Positions 40,477 through 50,750 of a DNA stretch of 64,000 nucleotides are shown here, one piece after another; the stretch's first letter is position 1; every line of letters begins with the position of its first letter. The position numbers were made by a program, and so were the translations under genes. Location of the stretch: the NCBI GenBank assembly GCA_003215535.1, contig QCKG01000002.1, positions 62,001-126,000 on the forward strand, in the 5' to 3' direction. A model generated the notes under the pieces. It ran no database searches. It worked only from the letters and a program-made list of their open reading frames with translations, and was not told where the DNA came from. The stretch comes from Prochlorococcus sp. AG-409-L18. GTDB taxonomy: Bacteria > Cyanobacteriota > Cyanobacteriia > PCC-6307 > Cyanobiaceae.

Positions 40477-41877
40477 TCATGAGGATTTAGTTGTAGCCTT
40501 TGTGCCTTTTTTCTTGTCTTTAGTAGATTTAGGGCCTGTAGTTTTTTCTGAACTTTTCTCAGGTGTTTTGATAACAACTGTGTTGTTTTCCTTAAGCCAT
40601 AGAAACACTTTCTCTTGTAATAAGTCCTCTTCTACAATCTGTTGTAGTCTTTGCTGGTTGATATTTTTTTCCCCAGTAAGTTGTTTGTTTAATTCTTTTA
40701 ATTTTTTTTCTGCTTCTTTCCCCTCAACTGTGATGGCTTCCATCTCGGCTAATTTTTTAATAGCCAAGTTTTGACGGATATTATTTTCTGCTTCTTCTCT
40801 CGACGAGTCCATAAGAGATTTTACCAGCTCTTCAGTAAACATTGATTTCACGTCTATCCCCTGCTGAGCAAATCTGCTTGCAGTTTGTTCAACAATGTTG
40901 CGAACTTCTTGATCAATAAGACTTTTAGGTAACTCTACTTCTAATTCTTTTACAAGGCTTTTCAATAGAGCCTCTTGCTTATTATTTTGGTTACGACGTT
41001 CAGCATCATCTTTTAATCGGGTTTCAAGATCTTTTCGCATTTCGGCTAAATTTTCTTTATCACTAGCTTGCTTGGCAAAAGCATCATCTAAATTTGGTAA
41101 TTCTCTGGTTTTGAGATCATTAAGAGTCACATGAAAACTGGCTTTTCTTCCACGTGCTTTTTCTTCAGAGTAGTCATTGGGGAATTCACATTCAATAGTT
41201 TTGGTGTCACTTATTCCCATATCTACGATCCCTTCAATAAATCCAGGGATCATGCGTCCTGCTTCTAGATCTATATCCATAGATTCTGCGCTACCACCTT
41301 CTATGTCGCTGTCGTCATCTTTAAACTTTCCTTGAAAGCTAAGAACTGCAACATCTCCCATCTTTGCTTTTCTATTTTCTACTGGGACAAGGGTTGCAAG
41401 TTGTTTTCTAGATTCTTCGATCAGCTCATCTACTTTGGCTGGATCGAAGGTTATAGCATCTGCTTCTGCTTTAAGCCCTTTTGTTTGTTTAAGTATTGGG
41501 TTAGGAGATATATCAGTTTCAAGTGTTAGAGAAAGACCTGAATCAGGTGTAAAAAGGTCAAATAAACTCTCGAACCCACCTTCTAGTTCTGGCTCGCAAA
41601 GAGGCTCTATTGATTCTTGTTTGAGTGCTTCTTTCCATACTCCATCAATAAGTGCTTCTAGTGCCGTTGCTCTAATTCGGGCGACGCCTATTTGTTGAAG
41701 AATTACTGCCCTAGGTACTTTTCCTTTGCGGAACCCAGGGATTTTGATTGACCTGCTGAGACGAGAAATCGCAGCTTCATAGCCCGCCTTACAACGTTCA
41801 ACTGGCACTTCAATTGACACCGCGATGCGGCTGTTAGGTCGTGTTTTGGTAGTAACTTTCAATGTGATCGCACTCAT
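40477..41877 (-). CDS. tig: Trigger factor, ribosome-associated chaperone
   Basis: Ribosome-bound chaperone with peptidyl-prolyl isomerase activity. The 466-residue protein begins with the ribosome-binding domain ([16 protein letters not shown] around 44-59, the GFRxGxxP signature), then a FKBP-type domain ([25 protein letters not shown]), a helical C-terminal domain and a Lys/Thr/Ser-rich tail. It opens the tig-clpP-clpX run; the 170-base gap to asd on the other strand is the likely promoter region. Confidence 0.96.
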   Translation of the reverse strand: MSAITLKVTTKTRPNSRIAVSIEVPVERCKAGYEAAISRLSRSIKIPGFRKGKVPRAVILQQIGVARIRATALEALIDGVWKEALKQESIEPLCEPELEGGFESLFDLFTPDSGLSLTLETDISPNPILKQTKGLKAEADAITFDPAKVDELIEESRKQLATLVPVENRKAKMGDVAVLSFQGKFKDDDSDIEGGSAESMDIDLEAGRMIPGFIEGIVDMGISDTKTIECEFPNDYSEEKARGRKASFHVTLNDLKTRELPNLDDAFAKQASDKENLAEMRKDLETRLKDDAERRNQNNKQEALLKSLVKELEVELPKSLIDQEVRNIVEQTASRFAQQGIDVKSMFTEELVKSLMDSSREEAENNIRQNLAIKKLAEMEAITVEGKEAEKKLKELNKQLTGEKNINQQRLQQIVEEDLLQEKVFLWLKENNTVVIKTPEKSSEKTTGPKSTKDKKKGTKATTKSS

Positions 41878-42047
41878 TGAATAGGCTCAGGGAAGCGATT
41901 CCACACCTTAAGGAAAGGAAGGACATTCACTAGAGGCGTATTGTGGCATCAAAGTATTGTTAATAAAGCTTTAGTGTTTTTACTCAGAGGAATGGGCTAT
42001 TGGGACCAACCAATCCTTTCTCTGCCGTCTATAACTGATTAATTCGC

Positions 42048-43079
42048 TTGATCTCAAACCCGTTTCTCCCAGATCGTCCTCTCACAGTCGCTGTCCTTGG
42101 TGCTAGCGGCGCAGTTGGTTGTGAGCTTCTTCAGCTTTTAGATCAGCGAAATTTCCCTATAAGGGATCTACGTTTATTGGCTTCCTCACGTTCTGCAGGG
42201 CAATTGCAATCTTGGAAAAACTCTAAGTTGCAAATTCAAGAGGTTAGTGAAGAGAATTTGGATGGAGTTGATCTTGTTTTCTCTTCAGCGGGTGGTTCTG
42301 TTTCTCGGCAATGGCGATCGGTCATCAGTTCGTCCGGTGCTTTGATGATTGATAATTCCAGTGCATTCCGTTTAGAAACTGAAGTACCCCTTGTAGTTCC
42401 TGAGGTGAACCCGCAGGAGTCTTTAAAGCATCAAGGCCTGATCGCAAATCCAAATTGCACCACGATCTTGCTTACTTTGGTATTAGCTCCTTTGGCTGCT
42501 CGTCTGCCAATAAAACGCGTTGTTGTTTCTACTTATCAGTCCGCAAGTGGAGCTGGAGCAAGAGCAATGGATGAGTTGAGAAATCTCACCCAGGAAGTCT
42601 TGGAAGGGCGCACTCCGAAAAGTCAAGTTTTGCCTTATTCACTTGCGTTCAATTTGTTTTTACATAATTCACCCCTTCAATCCAATCTCTATTGCGAGGA
42701 GGAAATGAAAATGGTTTATGAAACTCGCAAGATATTGAATCAACCAGATTTGCCTCTGACATCAACTTGTGTTCGTGTCCCAGTACTGAGGGCACATTCA
42801 GAAGCTGTAAACATTGAATTTAGCGAACCTTTTCCCGTAGAAGAAGCACGTAAAATTTTGGCTGGTGCTACAGGTGTTGAATTACTGGAAAATATTGAGG
42901 GGAATCGGTTTCCTATGCCAATTGATGTAGCAGGTCGAGATCCAGTTGCAGTTGGGCGTATACGTAGTGACATCAGTAACCCTAATGCTCTGGAACTATG
43001 GCTATGTGGGGATCAAATCAGGAAAGGCGCAGCATTAAATGCCATTCAAATAGCTGAATATATTCTTGCTGTCAAATGA
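42048..43079 (+). CDS. asd: Aspartate-semialdehyde dehydrogenase
   Basis: Makes aspartate semialdehyde for lysine, threonine and methionine synthesis. It has the NADP-binding [15 protein letters not shown] (17-31), the nucleophile Cys in ANPNCTT, and [16 protein letters not shown] with the conserved Arg/His. The length of 343 is normal. The frame starts with TTG at 42048. It overlaps dapA by four bases (ATGA at 43076-43079), so the next enzyme in the lysine branch is coupled. lysC lies at 50.7-52.5 kb. Confidence 0.96.
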   Translation: MISNPFLPDRPLTVAVLGASGAVGCELLQLLDQRNFPIRDLRLLASSRSAGQLQSWKNSKLQIQEVSEENLDGVDLVFSSAGGSVSRQWRSVISSSGALMIDNSSAFRLETEVPLVVPEVNPQESLKHQGLIANPNCTTILLTLVLAPLAARLPIKRVVVSTYQSASGAGARAMDELRNLTQEVLEGRTPKSQVLPYSLAFNLFLHNSPLQSNLYCEEEMKMVYETRKILNQPDLPLTSTCVRVPVLRAHSEAVNIEFSEPFPVEEARKILAGATGVELLENIEGNRFPMPIDVAGRDPVAVGRIRSDISNPNALELWLCGDQIRKGAALNAIQIAEYILAVK

Positions 43080-43984
43080 GCTCATTAGCCGCTTTATCTC
43101 CTACTCCATTTGGCCGTTTGCTAACAGCAATGGTTACACCCTTTGATTCAGATGGGAGTGTGGATTTTGCCTTGGCTGGCAGGCTTGCACGCCATCTCGT
43201 AGATGAAGGTTCTGATGGAATTGTTGTATGTGGAACTACTGGAGAATCACCAACTCTTACTTGGCACGAGCAACATCAATTGATAGAAACGGTCAGGAAG
43301 GCGGTTGGTTCGGCTGTGAAGGTGCTTGCTGGCACGGGGAGTAACAGTACGGCTGAAGCTATTGAAGCGACAAGAGAGGCAGCAGCTTCTGGAGTCGATG
43401 GAGCCTTAGTTGTTGTTCCGTATTACAACAAACCGCCACAGGATGGCTTAGAAGCGCATTTTCGGGCAATTGCCAGGGCTGCTTCTGATTTACCTTTAAT
43501 GCTTTACAACATTCCTGGTCGAACAGGTTGCAGCCTTGCACCCAGTACGGTTTCACGTTTAATGGAATATCCGAATGTGGTCAGCTTTAAAGCAGCTAGT
43601 GGGAATACTGATGAAGTAACTCAATTGAGAATGGAATGTGGATCTCGCTTAGCTGTGTATAGCGGAGATGATGGTTTGCTTTTGCCAATGCTTTCTGTGG
43701 GAGCTGTTGGTGTGGTTAGTGTTGCTAGTCATCTTGTGGGTCGTCGCTTAAAGGCGATGATCGAGGCTTATCTTGGTGGTCAGGGAGCAGTCGCTTTGGG
43801 TTATCACGAGCAGTTACAGCCTCTTTTTAAGGCATTGTTTGCCACAACAAACCCCATCCCAATTAAGGCAGCACTTGAACTCACAGGTTGGCCTGTTGGA
43901 TCTCCTCGTAGTCCTTTATTACCTCTAAATAATGCTATGAAAGATCAATTATCTGAAATTCTCACCGCCTTGCATCAGACCTGA
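43076..43984 (+). CDS. dapA: 4-hydroxy-tetrahydrodipicolinate synthase
   Basis: First committed enzyme of the lysine and diaminopimelate branch; condenses pyruvate with aspartate semialdehyde. A TIM-barrel protein of 302 residues with GTTGESPTL (about 53-61), the catalytic Tyr in YNIPGRTG and the Schiff-base Lys in VSFKAASGN. Start and asd stop overlap as ATGA. RNase J follows 84 bases later. Confidence 0.97.
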   Translation: MSSLAALSPTPFGRLLTAMVTPFDSDGSVDFALAGRLARHLVDEGSDGIVVCGTTGESPTLTWHEQHQLIETVRKAVGSAVKVLAGTGSNSTAEAIEATREAAASGVDGALVVVPYYNKPPQDGLEAHFRAIARAASDLPLMLYNIPGRTGCSLAPSTVSRLMEYPNVVSFKAASGNTDEVTQLRMECGSRLAVYSGDDGLLLPMLSVGAVGVVSVASHLVGRRLKAMIEAYLGGQGAVALGYHEQLQPLFKALFATTNPIPIKAALELTGWPVGSPRSPLLPLNNAMKDQLSEILTALHQT

Positions 43985-44068
43985 TGCCACGGCTTCGTTG
44001 AGAGTTAGCTTTGCGTCTTGTATTAGCGCAATACATCTCCCCAGTTAGTTTTTTCATACGTTTTTTCC

Positions 44069-46069
44069 ATGACGTCTAGTTCAACCACTTCTAACAATCC
44101 CAGGGTTAGTTCATCTGGGGATAAGACCACTAAACAGCCTTGTCTGCGTGTTATTCCTCTCGGAGGTCTTCATGAGATTGGAAAAAACACTTGTGTATTC
44201 GAGTATGGCAATGACTTGATGCTTGTTGATGCTGGCTTGGCCTTCCCAAGTGATGGCATGCATGGTGTGAATGTGGTCATGCCAGATACCACTTATTTAC
44301 GCGAGAATCATCAAAGGATTAGGGGGATGATTGTCACCCATGGACATGAAGATCACATAGGAGGCATACCCCATCATCTCAAACATTTCAATATCCCGGT
44401 GATTTATGGACCGCGCCTTGCGATGTCAATGCTGCAGGGAAAGATGGAAGAAGCTGGTGTCACAGATAGAACCACTATCCAAACAGTGAGACCTAGAGAA
44501 GTAGTTAAAGTTGGCCAATATTTTTCTGTAGAGTTTATAAGAAATACGCATTCAATGGCCGATAGTTTTTCTTTGGCTATTACAACTCCTGTTGGCACGA
44601 TAATTTTCACCGGTGACTTTAAGTTTGACCACACACCAGTAGATGGGGAGCACTTCGATCTTGCCCGTCTTGCTCATCATGGAGAGCAAGGTGTTTTGTG
44701 CTTATTTAGTGATTCAACTAATGCAGAGGTACAAGGTTTTTGTCCTCCTGAGCGTTCAGTTTTTCCATCACTAGATAAACATATATCTCAGGCTGAAGGC
44801 CGAGTTATTGTAACAACTTTTGCAAGTTCTATTCATCGAGTTTCGATGATTTTGGAGTTGGCTTTGAAGAATGGTCGCAAGGTAGGTTTACTTGGTCGTT
44901 CCATGTTGAATGTTATTGCAAAGGCTCGAGAGCTTGGTTATATGCGAGCGCCAGATGATTTATTTGTTCCAATAAAGCAAATTCGAGATTTACCTGATAG
45001 AGAAACATTGTTATTAATGACAGGCAGTCAAGGAGAACCTTTAGCCGCTTTAAGCCGAATTTCTCGGGGAGAACATCAGCATGTGCAAGTTAAAACAACT
45101 GATACGATTATTTTCTCAGCCAGCCCTATTCCGGGGAATACGATTTCAGTTGTTAATACAATTGACAGATTGATGATGCTTGGAGCAAAAGTTGTATACG
45201 GGAAGGGCGAGGGAATACATGTTTCTGGCCACGGCTTTCAAGAGGATCAAAAATTAATGTTGGCTCTTACTAAGCCAAAGTTTTTTGTTCCAGTACATGG
45301 TGAGCACAGGATGCTTGTTTGTCATAGCAAGAGTGCTCAATCCATGGGAGTGCCAGGAAACAACATTTTGATTCTTGATAATGGGGATGTAGTTGAGCTT
45401 CAGACTGATTCCATTCGTAAGGGTGATCCTGTCAAGGCTGGAATTGAACTTTTAGATGCATCTCGCAATGGGATCGTTGATTCTCGTGTTTTAAAAGAAC
45501 GACAACAGCTTGCTGAAGATGGGGTGGTAACTGTTCTTGCGGCGGTAAGTACAGATGGAGTCATGGTTGCTCCCCCTCGCGTAAATTTGCGCGGGGTGGT
45601 TACTACTGTTGAACCCAAGAAGATGTCCTTTTGGACGGAGAAGGAAATTGGTTGGGTATTAGAGAATCGTTGGAAGCAACTCACACGGCAGACCGGGCCT
45701 CAATCGATTGAGGTTGATTGGATGGGTATTCAACGGGAAGTTGAAGTGGGATTGTCGCGCCGGATGCGCCGTGAGTTGCAAGTTGAGCCTTTAATTCTTT
45801 GCCTTGTTCAGCCAGCACCTGGAGGCACTCCTGCTTATAAACCCAGAACAGATGAGCAATCATCGAAAAATGGAAGCTCTCGAGGAAAAGAAATTGTTCG
45901 CAATGGACGAGGTAATCCTGCTGCTGCCCCAATTAATCGTTCTGAATCAGTGACCTCTGTTCATAAACCTGTTGCTGAATCTCCACCAAGCTCTACAAAC
46001 ATCGAAAAAGAAAAACAATCAGAAATGCCTGCTGGCCGTACTCGCCGTCGTCGCTCTGCAGTTGCATGA
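44069..46069 (+). CDS. rnj: Ribonuclease J
   Basis: Metallo-beta-lactamase-fold exo/endoribonuclease. Signatures are RVIPLGGLHEIGKN at the start of the core, the metal-binding HGHEDHIGG (about 91-99), the beta-CASP segment with TGSQGEPLAALSRISRG and VPVHGEHRMLVCH. After about residue 560 comes a charged, low-complexity tail, unusual compared with short Bacillus RNase J but common in cyanobacteria, ending RTRRRRSAVA. It is in line with asd-dapA. Confidence 0.95.
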   Translation: MTSSSTTSNNPRVSSSGDKTTKQPCLRVIPLGGLHEIGKNTCVFEYGNDLMLVDAGLAFPSDGMHGVNVVMPDTTYLRENHQRIRGMIVTHGHEDHIGGIPHHLKHFNIPVIYGPRLAMSMLQGKMEEAGVTDRTTIQTVRPREVVKVGQYFSVEFIRNTHSMADSFSLAITTPVGTIIFTGDFKFDHTPVDGEHFDLARLAHHGEQGVLCLFSDSTNAEVQGFCPPERSVFPSLDKHISQAEGRVIVTTFASSIHRVSMILELALKNGRKVGLLGRSMLNVIAKARELGYMRAPDDLFVPIKQIRDLPDRETLLLMTGSQGEPLAALSRISRGEHQHVQVKTTDTIIFSASPIPGNTISVVNTIDRLMMLGAKVVYGKGEGIHVSGHGFQEDQKLMLALTKPKFFVPVHGEHRMLVCHSKSAQSMGVPGNNILILDNGDVVELQTDSIRKGDPVKAGIELLDASRNGIVDSRVLKERQQLAEDGVVTVLAAVSTDGVMVAPPRVNLRGVVTTVEPKKMSFWTEKEIGWVLENRWKQLTRQTGPQSIEVDWMGIQREVEVGLSRRMRRELQVEPLILCLVQPAPGGTPAYKPRTDEQSSKNGSSRGKEIVRNGRGNPAAAPINRSESVTSVHKPVAESPPSSTNIEKEKQSEMPAGRTRRRRSAVA

Positions 46070-46071
46070 TC

Positions 46072-46106
46072 TAAGGGATTTTGCTTTAACCCTTATTTCT
46101 ATTTTT
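46072..46106 (+). terminator. Weak candidate terminator after RNase J, overlapping the tilS end
   Basis: TAAGGG (46072-46077) can pair with CCCTTA (46090-46095), followed by a T-rich stretch (TTTCTATTTTT, 46096-46106). The stem is only 6 bp with a 12-base loop, so this is weak. Its 3' half lies inside the convergent tilS gene. Confidence 0.35.
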
Positions 46107-47126
46107 GAGTTGAATTAACTCACGCAACCAGCTTATTTCCCACCCTTGACTTAATGTTCGTAAACCTGGTGGTTTGTTTGGACCTAAGTCTTTGCTCAAT
46201 TCCTCTAACTGAGCTGCCGATAAGTGTGGGACCCTTGCTTCTTCTAACCACCGCGCTAAAAGAATGCATTTTGCTGTGAATGAAAGGTTATTTAGCTGAA
46301 TGCGACATAATCCTTTGGGATGCCTGATAGTTTTAAGTGCAAGTAATGCCAAGGTTTTTTGGTCATCTGCGTAGCTTTCTAATCTTTCAGATAGAGAGGA
46401 GATTCTTTGGGTGCAGCCTGGATGCAGAGATTCAAGAACTGGTATCACTTCTTGACGTATGCGATTACGACTAAATGCTGGATTGCTATTTGATGGATCT
46501 ATCCAAACTGGCAAATTTAACTCTTTGCAGATCTCAGAAGTTTCTGCCCTGCTAAATAATAATAAAGGCCTTACTAACTTCAAGTTTTTATTTAGATTTC
46601 TGCTTTTTCGTAGACTGCTTAGACCTTTCAGGGCTGCTCCTCTAGCCAGATTTAATATTAGTGTTTCTGTGCGATCGCTGCATGTGTGACCAGTTAATAC
46701 ATGGTTACAAGGCACCTGAGGTTGGTTAGATGATATGAGTGATGCCTTCAGAATTAGCTGCTTATAGCGCCATTCGCGTGCACTTGATTCGTTTTTTGTT
46801 TGTTTTTGTTTGGTTGAATCAAGGTAGAACTCAATGTTGTTTGCAGCACACCATTCGCTTAGCTCATAGGCAATTTGACTTGACTCTGCATGCCAACCAT
46901 GGTTTCCATGCCAAACCTTAAGATCCCAGAAATGAAGCCTCTTTAAGTCAAGCATTAGCTTGAGGAGTGCCATGGAATCTTGGCCACCCGAAACTGCAAG
47001 CAAAAGACATGTCTTTTCCGGAAGCAGACCAGGTTGAGCTCTGAGGTGTTTATGTAGTCGTTCATGCCAAGGGCTCCAGGGCATTTGACTGGAAGCGAAT
47101 TGGGGCATGTTTCTTGATTTACCCAT
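46086..47126 (-). CDS. tilS: tRNA(Ile)-lysidine synthase TilS
   Basis: Converts cytidine 34 of tRNA-Ile(CAU) to lysidine so that it reads AUA. The PP-loop ATPase motif is SGGQDSMALL (about 46-55). Later signatures are GHTCSDRTETLILNLARG and FSRNRIRQEVIPVLESLHPG. The 346-residue length is typical. The frame begins MGKSRNMPQF; starts at the Met of MPQF or MPWSPW are plausible. It is divergent from the Ycf23-type gene, with a 66-base gap. Confidence 0.93.
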   Translation of the reverse strand: MGKSRNMPQFASSQMPWSPWHERLHKHLRAQPGLLPEKTCLLLAVSGGQDSMALLKLMLDLKRLHFWDLKVWHGNHGWHAESSQIAYELSEWCAANNIEFYLDSTKQKQTKNESSAREWRYKQLILKASLISSNQPQVPCNHVLTGHTCSDRTETLILNLARGAALKGLSSLRKSRNLNKNLKLVRPLLLFSRAETSEICKELNLPVWIDPSNSNPAFSRNRIRQEVIPVLESLHPGCTQRISSLSERLESYADDQKTLALLALKTIRHPKGLCRIQLNNLSFTAKCILLARWLEEARVPHLSAAQLEELSKDLGPNKPPGLRTLSQGWEISWLRELIQLKNRNKG

Positions 47127-47192
47127 TGAAGGGTTGTTTGTGCTTGGTTGGGCGGAGTTGATGGGAGAATTGGGTTATTCGTTGATATTTTG

Positions 47193-47978
47193 ATGACAAG
47201 GCTGAATTCCTTACCTGTTGAATTACAGCAGAGTCTTGAGAAGCGCTCTGTACTGAAGGTGATTTCCGGCTTAGGTAATTTTGATAAGTTGTCGGTAGAA
47301 ATGATTGCACGTGCTGCAGGGAGGGGAGGGGCTGATTTGCTCGATGTAGCCTGCGATCAGGAGGTAATTGACATTGCCGTAAAGGTTTCAGGCCTTCCAG
47401 TCTGTGTGAGTGCGGTAGAACCGGAATTATTTCCTGCGGCTGTGAAGGCTGGTGCGACAATGATAGAAATTGGTAATTTTGATTCTTTATATCCAAAGGG
47501 GCGTTTTTTTGAAGCTAAGGAGGTTCTTGAATTAACTCTTAAAACCAGAAGGCTCCTTCCAGAGGTTGTTTTGTCAGTAACGGTTCCTCATATTTTGCCT
47601 TTAGATCAGCAAGCTCAATTGGCGTTGGACCTTGTTGATGCTGGTGCAGATTTAATTCAGACGGAGGGTGGCACTAGTTCAAGACCTTTCAGTCCAGGCA
47701 GCTTGGGTCTGATAGAAAAAGCCGCTCCAACGTTGGCTGCTTCGTACAGCATTAATCAGGCTTTGATCAAGAATGGATGTCATACCCCTTTACTTTGTGC
47801 GTCAGGGCTTTCAGAAGTTACTGTTCCTATGGCATTTGCGACAGGTGCTGCTGGTGTCGGTGTAGGTTCGGCTGTCAATCGCTTAACTGATGAATTGTCA
47901 ATGCTTGCTGTAATTCGTCGCTTGAATGAGGCAATCTTGACTTCAAGAGTTATCTCAGAAATTTCTATTAAAAATTAG
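47193..47978 (+). CDS. ycf23: Ycf23/DUF561 family protein
   Basis: A 261-residue TIM-barrel-like protein conserved in cyanobacteria and red-algal plastids. Visible features are KVISGLGNFDKL (about 22-33), GGADLLDVACD, VCVSAVEPELF, GATMIEIGNFDSLYP and TEGGTSSRP; the repeated strand-loop pattern is that of a ribulose-phosphate-binding barrel. The function is not known. I chose ATG 47193; the frame stays open to 47148, but that region is too close to the divergent tilS start. Confidence 0.85.
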   Translation: MTRLNSLPVELQQSLEKRSVLKVISGLGNFDKLSVEMIARAAGRGGADLLDVACDQEVIDIAVKVSGLPVCVSAVEPELFPAAVKAGATMIEIGNFDSLYPKGRFFEAKEVLELTLKTRRLLPEVVLSVTVPHILPLDQQAQLALDLVDAGADLIQTEGGTSSRPFSPGSLGLIEKAAPTLAASYSINQALIKNGCHTPLLCASGLSEVTVPMAFATGAAGVGVGSAVNRLTDELSMLAVIRRLNEAILTSRVISEISIKN

Positions 47979-48128
47979 AGTTTGTAGAAGGTTTTGTGGA
48001 TTTCTCGACGGAGCAATTTATGATTTTTAATTTTTTGGTCAAGCTCTTTTATTTTAGAACTTCAAAGCTTCCTCAAAGTCTTTTTGATTACTGTTTAGTT
48101 AGCCGTCAGAGGGTGCAGCTAAGGCACT

Positions 48129-50177
48129 ATGCCTAAATACTATCTTCAGGCCCCTTATAGCCCTAAGGGAGATCAACCAAAAGCAATAGAGCATTTAATA
48201 AAAGGGTTGAAAAAAGGTACTCGTTATCAGACCTTGCTTGGAGCGACTGGAACTGGAAAAACTTTCACGATCGCAAATGTTATTGCCAAAACAGGCAGAC
48301 CAGCTCTTGTCTTGGCTCATAATAAAACATTAGCTGCACAGCTTTGTAATGAGTTAAGAGAATTTTTTCCTGAAAATGCAGTTGAATATTTCATCTCTTA
48401 TTATGACTATTATCAGCCAGAAGCATATGTCCCTGTAAGTGATACTTACATAGCTAAGACAGCATCAATTAATGAGGAAATTGATATGTTAAGACACTCG
48501 GCAACACGCTCATTGTTTGAAAGACGTGACGTAATTGTTGTGGCTTCCATTAGTTGTATTTATGGTCTGGGTATTCCTAGCGAATATCTTAAATCTTCAG
48601 TAGGGTTTCGTGTAGGTGAGAATATTGATCTAAGAAATTCATTAAGGGCTCTTGTTAATAATCAATATACTCGCAATGATTTTGATATAGGACGTGGTCG
48701 ATTTCGAATCAAAGGTGATGTTCTAGAGATAGGGCCAGCCTATGAAGATCGGCTTGTGAGAATAGAACTGTTTGGAGAAGAAGTTGAGGCAATTCGTTAT
48801 ATAGATCCAATCACGGGGGAAATTCTTAAAAGTCTAGAGATGGTAAATATATATCCTGCCAAGCATTTTGTTACTCCAAAAGATCGTCTAGAAATCGCTA
48901 TTCATGAGATAAGAAATGAGTTGAATGAGCAGTTGGAGGCTTTAAATCTTTCAGGCAAGCTTTTGGAGGCTCAACGCTTAGAACAACGAACTACATACGA
49001 TTTGGAGATGTTGAAGGAGGTTGGTTATTGCAATGGGGTTGAGAATTATGCACGTCACTTAGCAGGTCGTATGGAGGGAACACCGCCAGAGTGCCTTATT
49101 GATTATTTCCCAGAAGATTGGTTATTGGTTGTTGATGAGAGTCATGTAACCTGTCCTCAATTAAAGGCTATGTACAATGGCGATCAAGCTAGAAAAAAGG
49201 TTCTTATCGATCATGGTTTTAGATTGCCTAGTGCCGCAGATAATCGACCTTTGAAAAGTGAAGAATTTTGGGATAAGGCTAGACAAACTGTATTTATTAG
49301 TGCAACACCAGGTGATTGGGAGTTGCATCAGAGTAATGGGGAAATAGCTGAGCAAGTTATAAGGCCAACAGGTGTATTGGACCCTTTAGTTGAAGTTAGA
49401 CCTACTGAAGGTCAGGCAGAGGATATGTTGAATGAGATTCGTAAAAGAGTTATTAAGAATCAAAGGATCCTGGTCACTACTCTTACAAAAAGAATGGCTG
49501 AGGATTTAACTGATTATCTCGCCGACAATCAAATTAGAGTGCGTTATTTGCATTCTGAGATTCATTCAATTGAGCGCATTGAAATCATACAAGATCTTCG
49601 TATTGGGGAATATGATGTACTTGTAGGTGTTAATCTTTTGCGAGAGGGGTTGGATCTACCAGAAGTTTCCTTGGTGGTCATTCTTGATGCTGATAAAGAA
49701 GGATTTTTAAGGGCAGAAAGATCCTTGATTCAAACAATCGGAAGGGCTGCTAGGCATGTAGAGGGTTTAGCAATTCTCTATGGAGATAACCTTACAGATT
49801 CAATGTCTAAGGCGATTAGTGAGACAGATAGAAGGCGTTCTATTCAGCAAGCTTATAATGATAAAAATGGAATCATTCCTGCTCCAGCAGGTAAAAAAGC
49901 TAGTAATTCGATTCTTTCTTTTTTAGAGTTATCAAGGCGTTTGCAAAAGGATGGAACAGATTCTGATTTAATTGAGGTTGTTGGTAAAGCCGTTGATTCA
50001 TTCACAGATGGTAATGATGCTTCTTTAGCTCTTGAGTCTTTGCCAGAAATGATTAATAACTTAGAGGAGAAGATGAGGAGTGCTGCAAAGGACTTGGATT
50101 TTGAAGAAGCGGCTATTTTGCGTGATCGTATTACGAAGTTACGAAAAAAGTTAATTGGAAGAAAAGATCAGATGTAA
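48129..50177 (+). CDS. uvrB: Excinuclease ABC subunit B
   Basis: Damage-verification helicase of nucleotide excision repair. Walker A GATGTGKT is at 38-45, the beta-hairpin region follows with [12 protein letters not shown], the DEAD-type motif is DESHVT, and the helicase motifs [10 protein letters not shown] (here [10 protein letters not shown]) and QTIGRAARH are present. The C-terminal UvrC-binding motif ([17 protein letters not shown]) is intact. The 682-residue length is usual. The stop codon is directly followed by the ATG of the HExxH gene. Confidence 0.97.
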   Translation: MPKYYLQAPYSPKGDQPKAIEHLIKGLKKGTRYQTLLGATGTGKTFTIANVIAKTGRPALVLAHNKTLAAQLCNELREFFPENAVEYFISYYDYYQPEAYVPVSDTYIAKTASINEEIDMLRHSATRSLFERRDVIVVASISCIYGLGIPSEYLKSSVGFRVGENIDLRNSLRALVNNQYTRNDFDIGRGRFRIKGDVLEIGPAYEDRLVRIELFGEEVEAIRYIDPITGEILKSLEMVNIYPAKHFVTPKDRLEIAIHEIRNELNEQLEALNLSGKLLEAQRLEQRTTYDLEMLKEVGYCNGVENYARHLAGRMEGTPPECLIDYFPEDWLLVVDESHVTCPQLKAMYNGDQARKKVLIDHGFRLPSAADNRPLKSEEFWDKARQTVFISATPGDWELHQSNGEIAEQVIRPTGVLDPLVEVRPTEGQAEDMLNEIRKRVIKNQRILVTTLTKRMAEDLTDYLADNQIRVRYLHSEIHSIERIEIIQDLRIGEYDVLVGVNLLREGLDLPEVSLVVILDADKEGFLRAERSLIQTIGRAARHVEGLAILYGDNLTDSMSKAISETDRRRSIQQAYNDKNGIIPAPAGKKASNSILSFLELSRRLQKDGTDSDLIEVVGKAVDSFTDGNDASLALESLPEMINNLEEKMRSAAKDLDFEEAAILRDRITKLRKKLIGRKDQM

Positions 50178-50732
50178 ATGCATAGCGAAAAAACTTTAAG
50201 TAAACGATTAAAAGAATACTTGCTCCCAGCAGTTTTCTTAATTTTTTCTATACTTTTACCTTGTTCATCAAAAGAGTTTTCAGAGGAAATTCAGTCAATT
50301 TATTCTTTTACTATTGCGACTGATTTAAGTAATGTGCTTAAATGCTCTGATCAGCCTGACCTTGCAGAAAGATTAATTTCTACAGGTAGAGAATTAGGAG
50401 TAAGAGTATTAATAGGAAAGCCTTTACTTGATGGCAAGGATGCAACTTATGAAGCCTTACCTGGACGTTTAGGAACAATTATTATTAGTGACAGAATAAT
50501 GGCACCAGAGGTTAGATGTAAGCTAATTAGTCATGAGTTTATTCATGTTCTTCAGCACCTAAGAGCTAATCTACTTGGGGTTGAGCCTCTTGGGTGGATC
50601 GTTCCTATAGAAGCTGTGTCAGCTTTTGGTTCATTACAGGAAGCTGAAGCTTATACCTATCAAAATAACGCATCAGTTGTTTTAAAACTTTTGTTGGTTG
50701 AATTACAAGAAAGACAAATTCTTTCTAGGTAA
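50178..50732 (+). CDS. Exported HExxH metallopeptidase-like protein, unknown function
   Basis: A 184-residue protein with a basic start and hydrophobic signal or anchor (about 12-30, ending LLPCSS, possibly a lipoprotein site). The zinc-peptidase motif HEFIHVLQH is at 119-127, with a possible third ligand in EAEAYTYQ (E155 or E157), the pattern of gluzincin-type proteases. I do not recognise the family. It starts at the base after the uvrB stop (TAA-ATG), so it is made from the same message; the link to DNA repair is unclear. Confidence 0.75.
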   Translation: MHSEKTLSKRLKEYLLPAVFLIFSILLPCSSKEFSEEIQSIYSFTIATDLSNVLKCSDQPDLAERLISTGRELGVRVLIGKPLLDGKDATYEALPGRLGTIIISDRIMAPEVRCKLISHEFIHVLQHLRANLLGVEPLGWIVPIEAVSAFGSLQEAEAYTYQNNASVVLKLLLVELQERQILSR

Positions 50733-50750
50733 TTGTAAGGAAATTTGTGA

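Noticed and set aside
40467-40577. Longer N-terminus of ClpP from 40577
   Set aside because: It would overlap the tig coding region and gives a Lys-rich sequence that does not fit ClpP.
48020-48136. 38-codon ORF just before uvrB (starts MIFNFLVK)
   Set aside because: It overlaps the uvrB start by 8 bases, shows no conserved features I can judge, and a chance frame of this size is expected in AT-rich DNA. A leader-peptide role cannot be tested here.
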